This document shows, piece after piece, positions 24,015 to 31,835 of a stretch of DNA of 64,000 nt (its first letter is position 1; each line of letters starts with the position of its first letter). The position numbers and the translations under genes were made by a program. The notes under the pieces are model-generated. The model saw nothing but the letters and a program-made list of their open reading frames with translations, ran no database searches and had not been told where the DNA came from. Source of the stretch: Paraconexibacter sp040581415 (GTDB taxonomy: Bacteria > Actinomycetota > Thermoleophilia > Solirubrobacterales > Solirubrobacteraceae); the NCBI RefSeq assembly GCF_040581415.1, contig NZ_CP114014.1, positions 5,332,001 to 5,396,000 on the forward strand. The letters run 5' to 3'.

Positions 24015-24914
24015 CTACTTCTTCACGAGCTGATCGACGATCCGGTACGCGAGCAGCTTCGTCGAGGCCGGCCCGCCGAAGGTCCAGCTGTTGCCGCGCA
24101 GGTACCGGACCCGCTTCTTCTTGACCATCGTCAGGCTCTTGTACGAGCGCAGCTTCTGGAACTTCTTGATCAGGCTCTCGAACTGGTTCGGGTAGACGAA
24201 CGCGAAGTAGCCCGACTGCACGCGCTTGAGGCTCTCGATCCCGGCCGTCGAGAAGCCGTACTTCGGATCGCCGTCGCTCCACGAGTTGCGCAGCCCCAGC
24301 CGGTTCAGGACGGAGCCGGCGACCGAGTTGCGGGTGAACAGCCGCACCTGCGGGGAGGACGCTGTGCCCGCCGGCTGCGCGACCGCGATCTTCACGCCGT
24401 CCCGGTTGGCCTTCGCGAGCCGCTTGCGCAGGCGCGGGTAGGCGGCGTCGAGATCCCGGATGATGCGGTTCGCGCGCGAGCTGCGCCCGAGCGCCGACCC
24501 GATCGCGCGGAAGGCGCTGACCATCTGCTTGTACTGGGTGCCGCTGCCCTGGTCGCCCGGGTAGGGGTTCAGCACGAGGACCTTCGCGATCCGCTTCAGC
24601 TGCGAGAGGTTCTTCCCGACGCGCCACTTCGGCACGATGATGAGGTCGGGGCGGAGCTTCGCGATGCGCTCGATGTTGGGCTGCTGGCGCGTGCCGACGT
24701 CGGTGATGCCGCTCGGCAACGAGATCGAGACGTAGGTGCGGTAGCCGCGCAGGTCTGCGCCGCCCACCGGCTTGACGCCCAGGCGGGCGACGTCCTCGAG
24801 GTACTCCCACTCGAGCGCGACGACGCGCTTGGGCGCTGCCTCCGCGGTTGCGGTGGACGCGGCGACCAGGCCGACGGCGAGCAGGGACGACATGAGGACA
24901 GCGGGCAGGCGCAT
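24015..24914 (-). CDS. ferric-siderophore substrate-binding protein, no lipobox seen
   Basis: This 299-residue protein has the class III periplasmic-binding fold used for siderophores and haem. It shows KRVVALEWEYLEDVARLGVKPVGGADL, the helix-turn RIAKLRPDLIIV, a long connecting helix region around RANRIIRDLDAAYPRLRKRL, and a C-terminal lobe ending YRIVDQLVKK. The signal peptide (MRLPAVLMSSLLAVGLVAAS to AEA/APK) has no cysteine, so it is not a lipoprotein signal. That is unusual for a single-membrane actinobacterium, where these proteins are normally lipid-anchored. The start is ATG 24914, 8 bases after an iron box. The gene is followed by the permease gene 4 bases on. Confidence 0.92.
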   Translation of the reverse strand: MRLPAVLMSSLLAVGLVAASTATAEAAPKRVVALEWEYLEDVARLGVKPVGGADLRGYRTYVSISLPSGITDVGTRQQPNIERIAKLRPDLIIVPKWRVGKNLSQLKRIAKVLVLNPYPGDQGSGTQYKQMVSAFRAIGSALGRSSRANRIIRDLDAAYPRLRKRLAKANRDGVKIAVAQPAGTASSPQVRLFTRNSVAGSVLNRLGLRNSWSDGDPKYGFSTAGIESLKRVQSGYFAFVYPNQFESLIKKFQKLRSYKSLTMVKKKRVRYLRGNSWTFGGPASTKLLAYRIVDQLVKK

Positions 24915-24922
24915 GATGCGGG

Positions 24923-24936
24923 TAAGGGTACCCAAA
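24923..24936 (-). promoter_or_regulatory. iron box (one mismatch) of the binding protein-permease operon
   Basis: TAAGGGTACCCAAA fits TWAGG-N4-CCTWA with one mismatch in the second half. It ends 8 bases before the ATG at 24914, the same spacing as at the siderophore synthetase gene. Confidence 0.6.
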
Positions 24937-24976
24937 CACCGCGCCGGTGGGGTCCCGCACAGCGGCGGGCGTGACG

Positions 24977-26446
24977 TCAGGGGACGCGGGCGACAGGAAC
25001 GTCGAGCGCGAAGCTCCGCGTGACGAACGGTCCCGATCCGATCCGGGCCTTGAGGCGCACCGTCCCCTTGCGCCGCAGCGCGGTGACGCGGCGCTTCGCG
25101 GCCGCGGTCAGCTTCACCCGCGTGCTGTGGCCGGCGGTGCTGGTGACCGGGACGGTGCGCGCGCCGAGCCGCACCCCGCCCAGGGACAGCGTCAGGCTGA
25201 CCGTGCAGGGCGGCGTCCCGGGGCAGCGGGACTTGATCAGCACGCCGCGGCGGGCGAGCGTCGCCGCGGTGATGCGGCGCGGGGCCTCCAGCACCGGGAC
25301 GGTGGCCAGCAGGCTCTCGCCGCTCGCGGCGCGCACCGTGGGCGCGCGAGGCGGCGCGCTCGCGAACAGCGCCTGGATCGTGGGCAGGGCCGACTTCGGC
25401 CGGTACTCGGAGTCCAGCAGCAGCGGCGCAGCGACCAGGCCGCGCCACGACAGCGCGTCGCCGACGCCCCACACGGTCATGCCACTGCACGCCGGCAGGT
25501 TCGCGCAGTCGCGCGCGATCTGCTCGTACCCGGCCTGCTGCTGCGCGACGTTCGCGGCGCCGAAGGGCGGGACGATCCCGATGTCGAGCTCGGTGATGGC
25601 GACGCGCAGGCCGAGGTCGGCGTAGCGGTTCATGATCGTCAGCCGCTCGGCAGCGGAGGGGACCGGGCCCGCCATGCCCAGGTGCATCTGCATCCCGATG
25701 CCGTTCAGCGGGACGCCGCGCGCGACGAAGTCCTTCGCGAGCGCGTACACGGCCGCCGACCGCTTGTTGGGCTGGTCGGAGTTGTAGTCGTTGTAGTAGA
25801 GGAGCGCGTCCGGGTCGGCCTCGCGGGCGTAGCGGAAGGCCAGCTCGACGTAGTCGCTCCCGATCACCCGGCTCAGCAGGTTGCTGGTGAGCTGCCCGTT
25901 GTCGTCGTAGGCCTCGTTCACGACGTCCCACTCGCGGATGACGCCGGGGAACTTGTCGCGGAAGTGGTGCATGACGGTGGCGATGTGCTTGCGGAGCGCG
26001 TTGCTCAGGAGCGCTCGCGTCCAGTCCCCGCGGTTCGTCATCCAGCGCGGCAGGTCGGAGCCGAACACGAGCGTGTGCCCGCGGACCTTCATCCCGCGCG
26101 CCTGCGCGTAGGCCGCCATCTGGTCGGCGAGCCTGAAGTCGAACTCCCCGAGCTTCGGCTGCAGGAACGGCAGCTTCATCTCGTTCTCGGGGACGATCAT
26201 CCCGTACGGCTGATCGACCTCGGCAAGCGCCTTGGGGTAGCGCCCGTCGTAGGTCTTCGGGCAGCGCAGCTGCACCGGCCCGCTGTAGTCCGGGCTCATG
26301 CAGGCCCACCACACCGCCGTGCCGAGGGGGATCACCGGGGCCGCGGGCGCGGCGGTCGCCGGGCCGAGGACGGCAGCAGTCAGCGTGGCGGCAAGCGCGA
26401 TCCAGAACCCCCTCCGCGATCGCTCGCGCACCGCCGAACGTGCCAT
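24977..26446 (-). CDS. secreted GH10 endo-1,4-beta-xylanase with C-terminal beta domain
   Basis: This 489-residue secreted glycoside hydrolase starts at ATG 26446 with an Arg-rich, hydrophobic signal peptide ending in the Ala-rich ATAAPAAP. GH10 motifs are VPENEMKLPFLQP, GHTLVFGSDLPRW, WDVVNEAYDD with the acid/base Glu178, and ITELDIG with the nucleophile Glu286, followed by GMTVWGVGDALSWR. The catalytic domain ends near residue 375. The remainder is a basic beta-rich domain with a single CPGTPPC pair, like the C-terminal domains of the other secreted proteins here. The expected substrate is xylan or another beta-1,4-linked plant polysaccharide. It is divergent from the RNA helicase gene. Confidence 0.93.
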   Translation of the reverse strand: MARSAVRERSRRGFWIALAATLTAAVLGPATAAPAAPVIPLGTAVWWACMSPDYSGPVQLRCPKTYDGRYPKALAEVDQPYGMIVPENEMKLPFLQPKLGEFDFRLADQMAAYAQARGMKVRGHTLVFGSDLPRWMTNRGDWTRALLSNALRKHIATVMHHFRDKFPGVIREWDVVNEAYDDNGQLTSNLLSRVIGSDYVELAFRYAREADPDALLYYNDYNSDQPNKRSAAVYALAKDFVARGVPLNGIGMQMHLGMAGPVPSAAERLTIMNRYADLGLRVAITELDIGIVPPFGAANVAQQQAGYEQIARDCANLPACSGMTVWGVGDALSWRGLVAAPLLLDSEYRPKSALPTIQALFASAPPRAPTVRAASGESLLATVPVLEAPRRITAATLARRGVLIKSRCPGTPPCTVSLTLSLGGVRLGARTVPVTSTAGHSTRVKLTAAAKRRVTALRRKGTVRLKARIGSGPFVTRSFALDVPVARVP

Positions 26447-26533
26447 GACGGGCGACAGCCTAACGCCGTGCGCGACCCGCGGTGCCGATTCGGGCAGCGG
26501 CCGGTGCTGTCCGCCTGCGACCATAGAGGGTCG

Positions 26534-28492
26534 ATGACCGACTCACCCGTCCCGCCCCCCGCCGCCGCAGCCCACGAGGAGCCGCTCGAGACCCCCACTC
26601 CGGCGGCGACCGACAGCACTCCCGAGCCCGCCGCCGCAGCGCCGATCCCGGACGCCGAGCCCGCCGCCGCAGCGCCGACTCCGGACGCCGCGCCCGCCGC
26701 CGCCCCGGAGCCTACGCCGGACCCAGACCCGGACGCGGTCCCGGATCCGGAGGGCACCACGTTCGCGGACCTCGAACTGCGTCCCGAGCTCATGCAGGCC
26801 CTCACGGCCCTCGGCTACGAGGAGCCCACGCCGATCCAGCGCGAGGCGATCCCCCCGGTCATCGCCGGTCGCGACCTCCTCGGCCAGGCCGCGACGGGCA
26901 CCGGCAAGACGGCCGCGTTCGCCCTGCCGATCCTGCACCGCATGGGCGCCGTCGCGCGCGACGCGCGCGGCAAGCACCCGGCGGCGCTCGTCCTCGTCCC
27001 CACCCGCGAGCTGGCGATCCAGGTCTCGGAGGCCATCCACAAGTACGGCATGCCGCTGGGCGCGCGCGTCCTGCCGATCTACGGCGGCCAGCCGATGCAG
27101 CGCCAGCTGAAGGTGCTGAATGCCGGTGTCGACGTCATCGTCGCCACCCCCGGCCGCGCGCTGGACCACATCAACCGCGGGTCGCTGCGCCTCGAGAACC
27201 TCGACATGGTCGTCCTCGACGAGGCGGACGAGATGCTCGACATGGGCTTCGCGGAGGACCTCGAGTCGATCCTCGACGCCACCCCCGACGGCCGCCAGAC
27301 GGTCCTCTTCTCCGCGACGATGCCGGGCCGGATCGGCAAGCTCGCGCGCAAGCACCTGAAGGACCCGATCACCATCCAGATCGAGCGCGAGCGGACGGCC
27401 TCCGGCGAGGAGCCGCAGGTCCGCCAGAACGCGTTCATCGTCTCGCGGTTCCACAAGCCGGCCGCACTCGGCCGGATCCTCGACGTGGAGGCGCCGACCG
27501 CGGCGATCGTCTTCTGCCGCACGCGCGACCAAGTCGACCAGCTGACCGACACGCTGAACGGCCGCGGCCACCGCGCCGAGGCCCTGCACGGCGGGATGAC
27601 CCAGGAGCAGCGCGACAAGGTGATGGGCCGCCTGCGCTCGGGGACGGCCGAGCTGCTCGTCGCCACCGACGTCGCCGCCCGCGGGCTGGACATCGACACG
27701 CTCACGCACGTCGTCAACTACGACGTGCCGGCAGCCGCAGAGGCGTACGTGCACCGCATCGGCCGCGTCGGCCGCGCGGGCCGCGAGGGCGTCGCGATCA
27801 CCCTGGCCGAGCCGCGTGAGCACCGCATGCTGAAGACGATCGAGCGCGTCACCAAGCAGAAGATCAGCGTCGAGAAGATCCCGACGATCGCCGACCTGCA
27901 CGCCCGCCGCCTGGAGGCGACCCGCGCGGCGCTGCACGAGCTGCTGGTCGAGGACGACCTCGACGGCGCCCGGGTCGTCGTCGAGACCCTGACCGACGAG
28001 TTCGACCTGATGCAGGTCGCGCTCGCGGCCGTGAAGCTCGCCCACGACGGCCTCGGCGGGGGCGAGCCGGAGGACGAGGACGAGATCCCGCAGCCGACGA
28101 TCCGTCCCGAGCACAGCGGCCCCGGCGCCGGCCCTCCCGGCAGGGGCGGCCCGAAGGGCAAGTGGGACAAGAAGGGCGGGGCGGGCGGGACCGGTTCGCC
28201 GGGTCCCGGCGGTCCTGGCAGGCCCGGCGGCAAGAAGCATGCCACCGACGGCCGACCGATGACGCGCATCTTCATCGGGGCGGGCCGTATGGGCCACATC
28301 CGCCCGGCGGACCTCGTCGGCGCCATCACCGGCGAGTCGCACATCACCGGCCGGGACATCGGCGCGATCCAGATCTCGGACAAGTTCTCGCTGGTCGAGG
28401 TCCCCACGCCTGACGCCGATCAGGTCATCGCGGCGCTCAAAGCGGGCACGATCAAGGGCAAGAAGACGACCGTCCGCCGCGAGAAGTTCTGA
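26534..28492 (+). CDS. deaD: DEAD-box ATP-dependent RNA helicase (DeaD/CsdA-like) with DbpA-type RNA-binding domain
   Basis: This 652-residue protein unwinds structured RNA, with likely roles in ribosome assembly, RNA decay and cold adaptation. An Ala/Pro/acidic N-terminal extension (about 1-75) precedes the Q motif (FADLELRPELMQAL...PTPIQ), motif I ATGTGKT, VPTRELAIQ, DEAD in VVLDEADEMLDMGF, SAT, and motif VI HRIGRVGRAG. After the helicase core, at about residue 520, comes a Gly/Pro/Lys-rich linker, then MTRIFIGAGRMGHIRPADLVGAITGE, the DbpA RNA-binding domain. The start is ATG 26534. A strong hairpin follows the stop. Confidence 0.95.
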   Translation: MTDSPVPPPAAAAHEEPLETPTPAATDSTPEPAAAAPIPDAEPAAAAPTPDAAPAAAPEPTPDPDPDAVPDPEGTTFADLELRPELMQALTALGYEEPTPIQREAIPPVIAGRDLLGQAATGTGKTAAFALPILHRMGAVARDARGKHPAALVLVPTRELAIQVSEAIHKYGMPLGARVLPIYGGQPMQRQLKVLNAGVDVIVATPGRALDHINRGSLRLENLDMVVLDEADEMLDMGFAEDLESILDATPDGRQTVLFSATMPGRIGKLARKHLKDPITIQIERERTASGEEPQVRQNAFIVSRFHKPAALGRILDVEAPTAAIVFCRTRDQVDQLTDTLNGRGHRAEALHGGMTQEQRDKVMGRLRSGTAELLVATDVAARGLDIDTLTHVVNYDVPAAAEAYVHRIGRVGRAGREGVAITLAEPREHRMLKTIERVTKQKISVEKIPTIADLHARRLEATRAALHELLVEDDLDGARVVVETLTDEFDLMQVALAAVKLAHDGLGGGEPEDEDEIPQPTIRPEHSGPGAGPPGRGGPKGKWDKKGGAGGTGSPGPGGPGRPGGKKHATDGRPMTRIFIGAGRMGHIRPADLVGAITGESHITGRDIGAIQISDKFSLVEVPTPDADQVIAALKAGTIKGKKTTVRREKF

Positions 28493-28504
28493 CGCACCGC
28501 GCGC

Positions 28505-28548
28505 GGCTGACAGCTTCTGCCCACATAGAGGTGCAGAACCTGTCAGCC
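28505..28548. terminator. long hairpin between convergent helicase and GH65 genes
   Basis: GGCTGACAGCTTCTGC (28505-28520) and GCAGAACCTGTCAGCC (28533-28548) pair at 15 of 16 positions around a 12-base loop. It lies 12 bases after the helicase stop and 9 bases before the GH65 stop on the other strand. It has no T-run. It may be a bidirectional terminator or a palindromic repeat. Confidence 0.65.
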
Positions 28549-28557
28549 GGGGGCCGG

Positions 28558-30963
28558 TCAGGAGCCGGGCTGGGACCGCGTCGCCCGGTGGCGCGCGTCG
28601 CTCCCGTCGGGCCGCACCACCCCCGGCTCGCGGCCTGCGGGCTGCGACGGCGGGACGCGGTCGTGCGGCCACGGCGCCAGCGGGTGCTCGGCCGGCTCGT
28701 CCGCGGTCACGACGCACCGCTCCTGCTCGTGCGTGAGCTCGAAGGAGCCGTCGCCCTCGACCGTGTAACGCGCGCGGCCGTCTGCGAGCTCGACGCGCAG
28801 CAACGTCCCGCCGACCGTGACCGGGAAGCACAGCCGGTCGATCCCTGCGGGCAGCCGCGGACGGAACGTGATCGTCCCGGCGTGGTCGCGGAAGCCGCCC
28901 AGGCCCGCCACGACGGCGATGACCGCACCCGCCAGTGACGCCAGGTGCACGCCGTCGCCCGTGTTGCGCGCGAGGTCGCGCACGTCCATGAAGGCGGCCT
29001 CGCGCAGGTGGTCCATCGCCAGGTCCAGGTGGCCGACCTCGGCGGCCATCACGGCCTGGGTGCAGGCCGACAGCGACGAGTCGCGGACCGTGATCGACTC
29101 GTAGTAGTCGAAGTTCGCGCGCTTCTGCTCGGGCGTGAAGGCGTCGCCGCGGACGTGCATCGCGAGCACCAGGTCGGCCTGCTTGATGACCTGCCGCGCG
29201 TAGAGCCGCACGTACGGGTAGTGCAGCAGCAGCGGGTAGTGCTCGGCGGGGGTCGCCTCGAAGTCCCAGGTCTCGTGCTCGAGGAACGCCGAGTCCTGCG
29301 GGTGCAGGCCGCGCTCCTCGTCGTACGGGACGTGCATTGCGTCGGCCGCACGGACCCAGGCCGCCCGCTCGTCGTCGTCGACCCCCAGCACCGCCGCGGC
29401 ATCGCCGTAGCGGTCGGCCGCCGCGGCCGCCGACCACAGGTTCTGCTGCGCGGTGAGGTTCGTGTAGACGTTGTCGTCGACGAGCGCCGTGTACTCGTCG
29501 GGACCGGTGACGCCCGGCAGGTGGAAGGCGCCCGCGTCGTCGTGGAAGCCGAGGCTGACCCACAGCCGCGCGGACTCGACGAGCAGCTCGAGGCCCGCGC
29601 CGGCGCCGAACTCCGTGTCCCCCGTCGCGGTCACGTAGCGCACCACCGCGCCGGCGACCGCAGCGTTCACGTGGAAGGCCGCGGTGCTCGCCGGCCAGTA
29701 ACCCGAGCACTCCTCGCCGTGGATCGTGCGCCACGGCAGCGTCGCCCCGCCGAGCCCCAGCTGCGCGGCCCGCTCGCGCGCCAGGTCGAGCGTCGAGTGC
29801 CGCCACTCGAGCGCCGCCCGCACGACCTTCGGCATGACGTAGGTGAGGACGGGGAGCACGTAGCCCTCGGTGTCCCAGAAGGCGTGGCCGTCGTAGCCGG
29901 TGCCGGTCAGGCCCTTGGCGGCGAGGGCCCGGCCGGACGCATGGAAGGACTGCTGGCAGAGCTGGAACATGGCGAAGCGGAGCGCCTGCTGGAGCTCGTC
30001 GTCGCCGTCGATGACGATGTCCCCGCGCGACCAGAACTCGTCCATGATTTCGCGCTGCGCGTCGAGCAGGCCGTCGAAGCCCTCGTCGCGCGCGCTCTCC
30101 AGGCTCGCGTCGACCTGATCGCGCAGCCACTCGACGGACTGCTGCCCGGACCAGTGGTACGCGAGCAGCTTCGTCAGCTTCAGCGGGCTGCCGGGCTCGA
30201 GCTCGGCCGAGAGCGTCACCCGCCCGAAGTCCGGCTCGGACCGGGTGAGCTGCGTCGGATGCCCGTCGTGCTCGATGAGGTGGTCCATGCCCGCGGCGCA
30301 CACCAGGCGCGACTCCCGGGTGCGGTGGGCGAGCACCACCCGCAGGTCGTGGTCCACGTGCAGGCACGGCTCCAGCGTGTCCTGAAGCTGCTTGGCCTTG
30401 CGCGGATCGCCCGACCCCTGCACCTGCCGCTCGTTCGCCTGCAGGTTCGACTGCAGCGCCACGCGCACCGGGCCGTCCAGCGCCTCCACCTCGTAGCTGA
30501 TGGCGACGATCGAGCGCAGGCTCAGCGACACGAGCCGCCGCGTGGTGACGCGCACCCGGTGTCCCCCGGACGAGCGCCAGATCAGCGTCCGCTCGAGCGT
30601 CCCGGTGCGGAAGTCCAGTCGCCGCGTGTGCTCTTCCAGGGCGCCGCGGTGCACGTCGAGCGGCTCGTCCTCGACCTGCAGCCGGATCAGCTTGCCGTCG
30701 GTGACGTTGACGACGACCTGGCCGTCCTCCGCGAAGCCGTAGCCGCGCTCGCCGTACTCCAGCGGGTAGGACTCGTAGAAGCCGTTGAGGTAGGTGCCGC
30801 TGAGCTCGCGCGGCTCGCCCTCGTCGAGGTTGCCGCGCAGTCCGATGTGCCCGTTGGAGAGCGCGAACAGCGACTCGGCGCGGCCGAGGTTGTCGAGGTC
30901 GATGCCCTCCTCGGTCAGCGCCCAGGGGTCGATGACACGGCGGTGATCGTCGGCGGCGGCCAC
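28558..30963 (-). CDS. GH65 disaccharide phosphorylase (maltose/trehalose/kojibiose phosphorylase family)
   Basis: This 801-residue enzyme probably splits an alpha-linked glucose disaccharide with phosphate to give beta-glucose 1-phosphate. The GH65 layout is complete: N-terminal beta-sandwich (SNGHIGLRGNLDEGEP...GTYLNGFYE), a helical barrel with GYDGHAFWDTEGYVLPV, IHGEECSGYWP and GVTGPDEYTALVDDN, where Glu490 is the general acid, and a C-terminal segment with HLASLAGAVIAVVAGLGG. The start is GTG 30963, 4 bases after the stop of the beta-phosphoglucomutase-like gene, so they form an operon that would convert the sugar phosphate to glucose 6-phosphate. The substrate is not decided by the visible motifs. 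The C-terminal 45 residues are Pro/Arg/Asp-rich. Confidence 0.93.
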   Translation of the reverse strand: MAAADDHRRVIDPWALTEEGIDLDNLGRAESLFALSNGHIGLRGNLDEGEPRELSGTYLNGFYESYPLEYGERGYGFAEDGQVVVNVTDGKLIRLQVEDEPLDVHRGALEEHTRRLDFRTGTLERTLIWRSSGGHRVRVTTRRLVSLSLRSIVAISYEVEALDGPVRVALQSNLQANERQVQGSGDPRKAKQLQDTLEPCLHVDHDLRVVLAHRTRESRLVCAAGMDHLIEHDGHPTQLTRSEPDFGRVTLSAELEPGSPLKLTKLLAYHWSGQQSVEWLRDQVDASLESARDEGFDGLLDAQREIMDEFWSRGDIVIDGDDELQQALRFAMFQLCQQSFHASGRALAAKGLTGTGYDGHAFWDTEGYVLPVLTYVMPKVVRAALEWRHSTLDLARERAAQLGLGGATLPWRTIHGEECSGYWPASTAAFHVNAAVAGAVVRYVTATGDTEFGAGAGLELLVESARLWVSLGFHDDAGAFHLPGVTGPDEYTALVDDNVYTNLTAQQNLWSAAAAADRYGDAAAVLGVDDDERAAWVRAADAMHVPYDEERGLHPQDSAFLEHETWDFEATPAEHYPLLLHYPYVRLYARQVIKQADLVLAMHVRGDAFTPEQKRANFDYYESITVRDSSLSACTQAVMAAEVGHLDLAMDHLREAAFMDVRDLARNTGDGVHLASLAGAVIAVVAGLGGFRDHAGTITFRPRLPAGIDRLCFPVTVGGTLLRVELADGRARYTVEGDGSFELTHEQERCVVTADEPAEHPLAPWPHDRVPPSQPAGREPGVVRPDGSDARHRATRSQPGS

Positions 30964-30967
30964 GGGA

Positions 30968-31723
30968 TCAGGATCCGGGCAGCAGGTCGATCAGGTCCTC
31001 GACGACCTGATCGGCGCCACCGTGCACGAGCGCCGCGCGGTGATCGACGCGGTCCACCCCCACGACCCAGCAGAAGCCGCCGCGCGCCCCGGCCTGCACG
31101 CCCGACACCGCGTCCTCGAAGACGGCCGCGGCGGACGGCAGCACCCCCATCTCCTTCGCCGCGGCCAGGAAGGTGTCCGGCGCGGGCTTGCCCTTGAGCC
31201 CGTCGCGGGCGGCCGTCTCGCCGTCGACCCGGTGCTCGAGGTAGCCCTCGATGCCGGCGGCGCGGATGACCTGCAGGCAGTTGGCGCTCGCCGACACGAC
31301 CGCGGTCGGGATGCCGGCCGCGCGCACGGTCTGCAGGTAGCCGATGGACCCCGGGTAGGCCTCGACGCCGTCGCGCGCGATGACCCGCTGCACGAGGTCG
31401 TTCTTGCGGGTCCCGAGGCCGATGACCGTCTCGGCGTCGGCCGGGTCGTCCGCCTCGCCCTCCGGCAGCTCGATCCCGCGCGAGGCCAGGAAGTCGCGCA
31501 CGCCGTCCGCGCGCGGCTTGCCGTCGACGTGCTCGTTGTAGTCGGCCTGCGTGAACGGCCGCGTGTCCCCGTCCGTGCGGCCCTCCAGGAACGCGTCGAA
31601 CATCTCCGTCCACGCCTGCGCGTGGACGACGGCGGTCTTGGTCAGCACCCCGTCGAGGTCGAACAGGCAGGCCCGCACCTGGGTGGGGAGGCCGATCGAC
31701 GACAGCGTGCTGGCGGTGTTCAT
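30968..31723 (-). CDS. pgmB: HAD-superfamily beta-phosphoglucomutase-like enzyme
   Basis: This 251-residue protein has the HAD nucleophile motif FDLDGVLTKTA (about residues 20-30), a cap domain with FTQADYNEHVDGKPRADGVRDFL typical of beta-phosphoglucomutase, VVSASANC as motif II, the lysine in KGKPAPDTFL, and FEDAVSGVQAG as motif IV. It should convert beta-glucose 1-phosphate from the downstream phosphorylase to glucose 6-phosphate. The start is ATG 31723. The upstream neighbour, a monooxygenase gene, is separated by a terminator hairpin. Confidence 0.9.
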   Translation of the reverse strand: MNTASTLSSIGLPTQVRACLFDLDGVLTKTAVVHAQAWTEMFDAFLEGRTDGDTRPFTQADYNEHVDGKPRADGVRDFLASRGIELPEGEADDPADAETVIGLGTRKNDLVQRVIARDGVEAYPGSIGYLQTVRAAGIPTAVVSASANCLQVIRAAGIEGYLEHRVDGETAARDGLKGKPAPDTFLAAAKEMGVLPSAAAVFEDAVSGVQAGARGGFCWVVGVDRVDHRAALVHGGADQVVEDLIDLLPGS

Positions 31724-31794
31724 CCGGGATGACTACCCGCGCCGGGCCGTCGTGTATCCCGCCGGCCGAAGGCCAGGCGCGGTCGGGCGTCGCG

Positions 31795-31827
31795 GGGGCC
31801 GTCCGCGCGGACCGCTGGGACGGCCCC
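31795..31827 (-). terminator. hairpin downstream of the flavin monooxygenase gene
   Basis: GGGGCCGTCC (31795-31804) and GGACGGCCCC (31818-31827) form a perfect 10-bp stem with a 13-base loop, 8 bases past the stop of the minus-strand monooxygenase gene. Confidence 0.6.
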
Positions 31828-31835
31828 GACCCGGG

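Noticed and set aside
21836..24124. 762-codon plus-strand frame opposite the FecCD permease
   Set aside because: The opposite strand has two full permease repeats; this frame is rich in Arg, Gln and Asp, typical of antisense in high-GC DNA.
26543..30367. 1,274-codon minus-strand frame opposite the RNA helicase and overlapping GH65
   Set aside because: Both overlapped genes have complete family motifs; the frame is a composition artefact.
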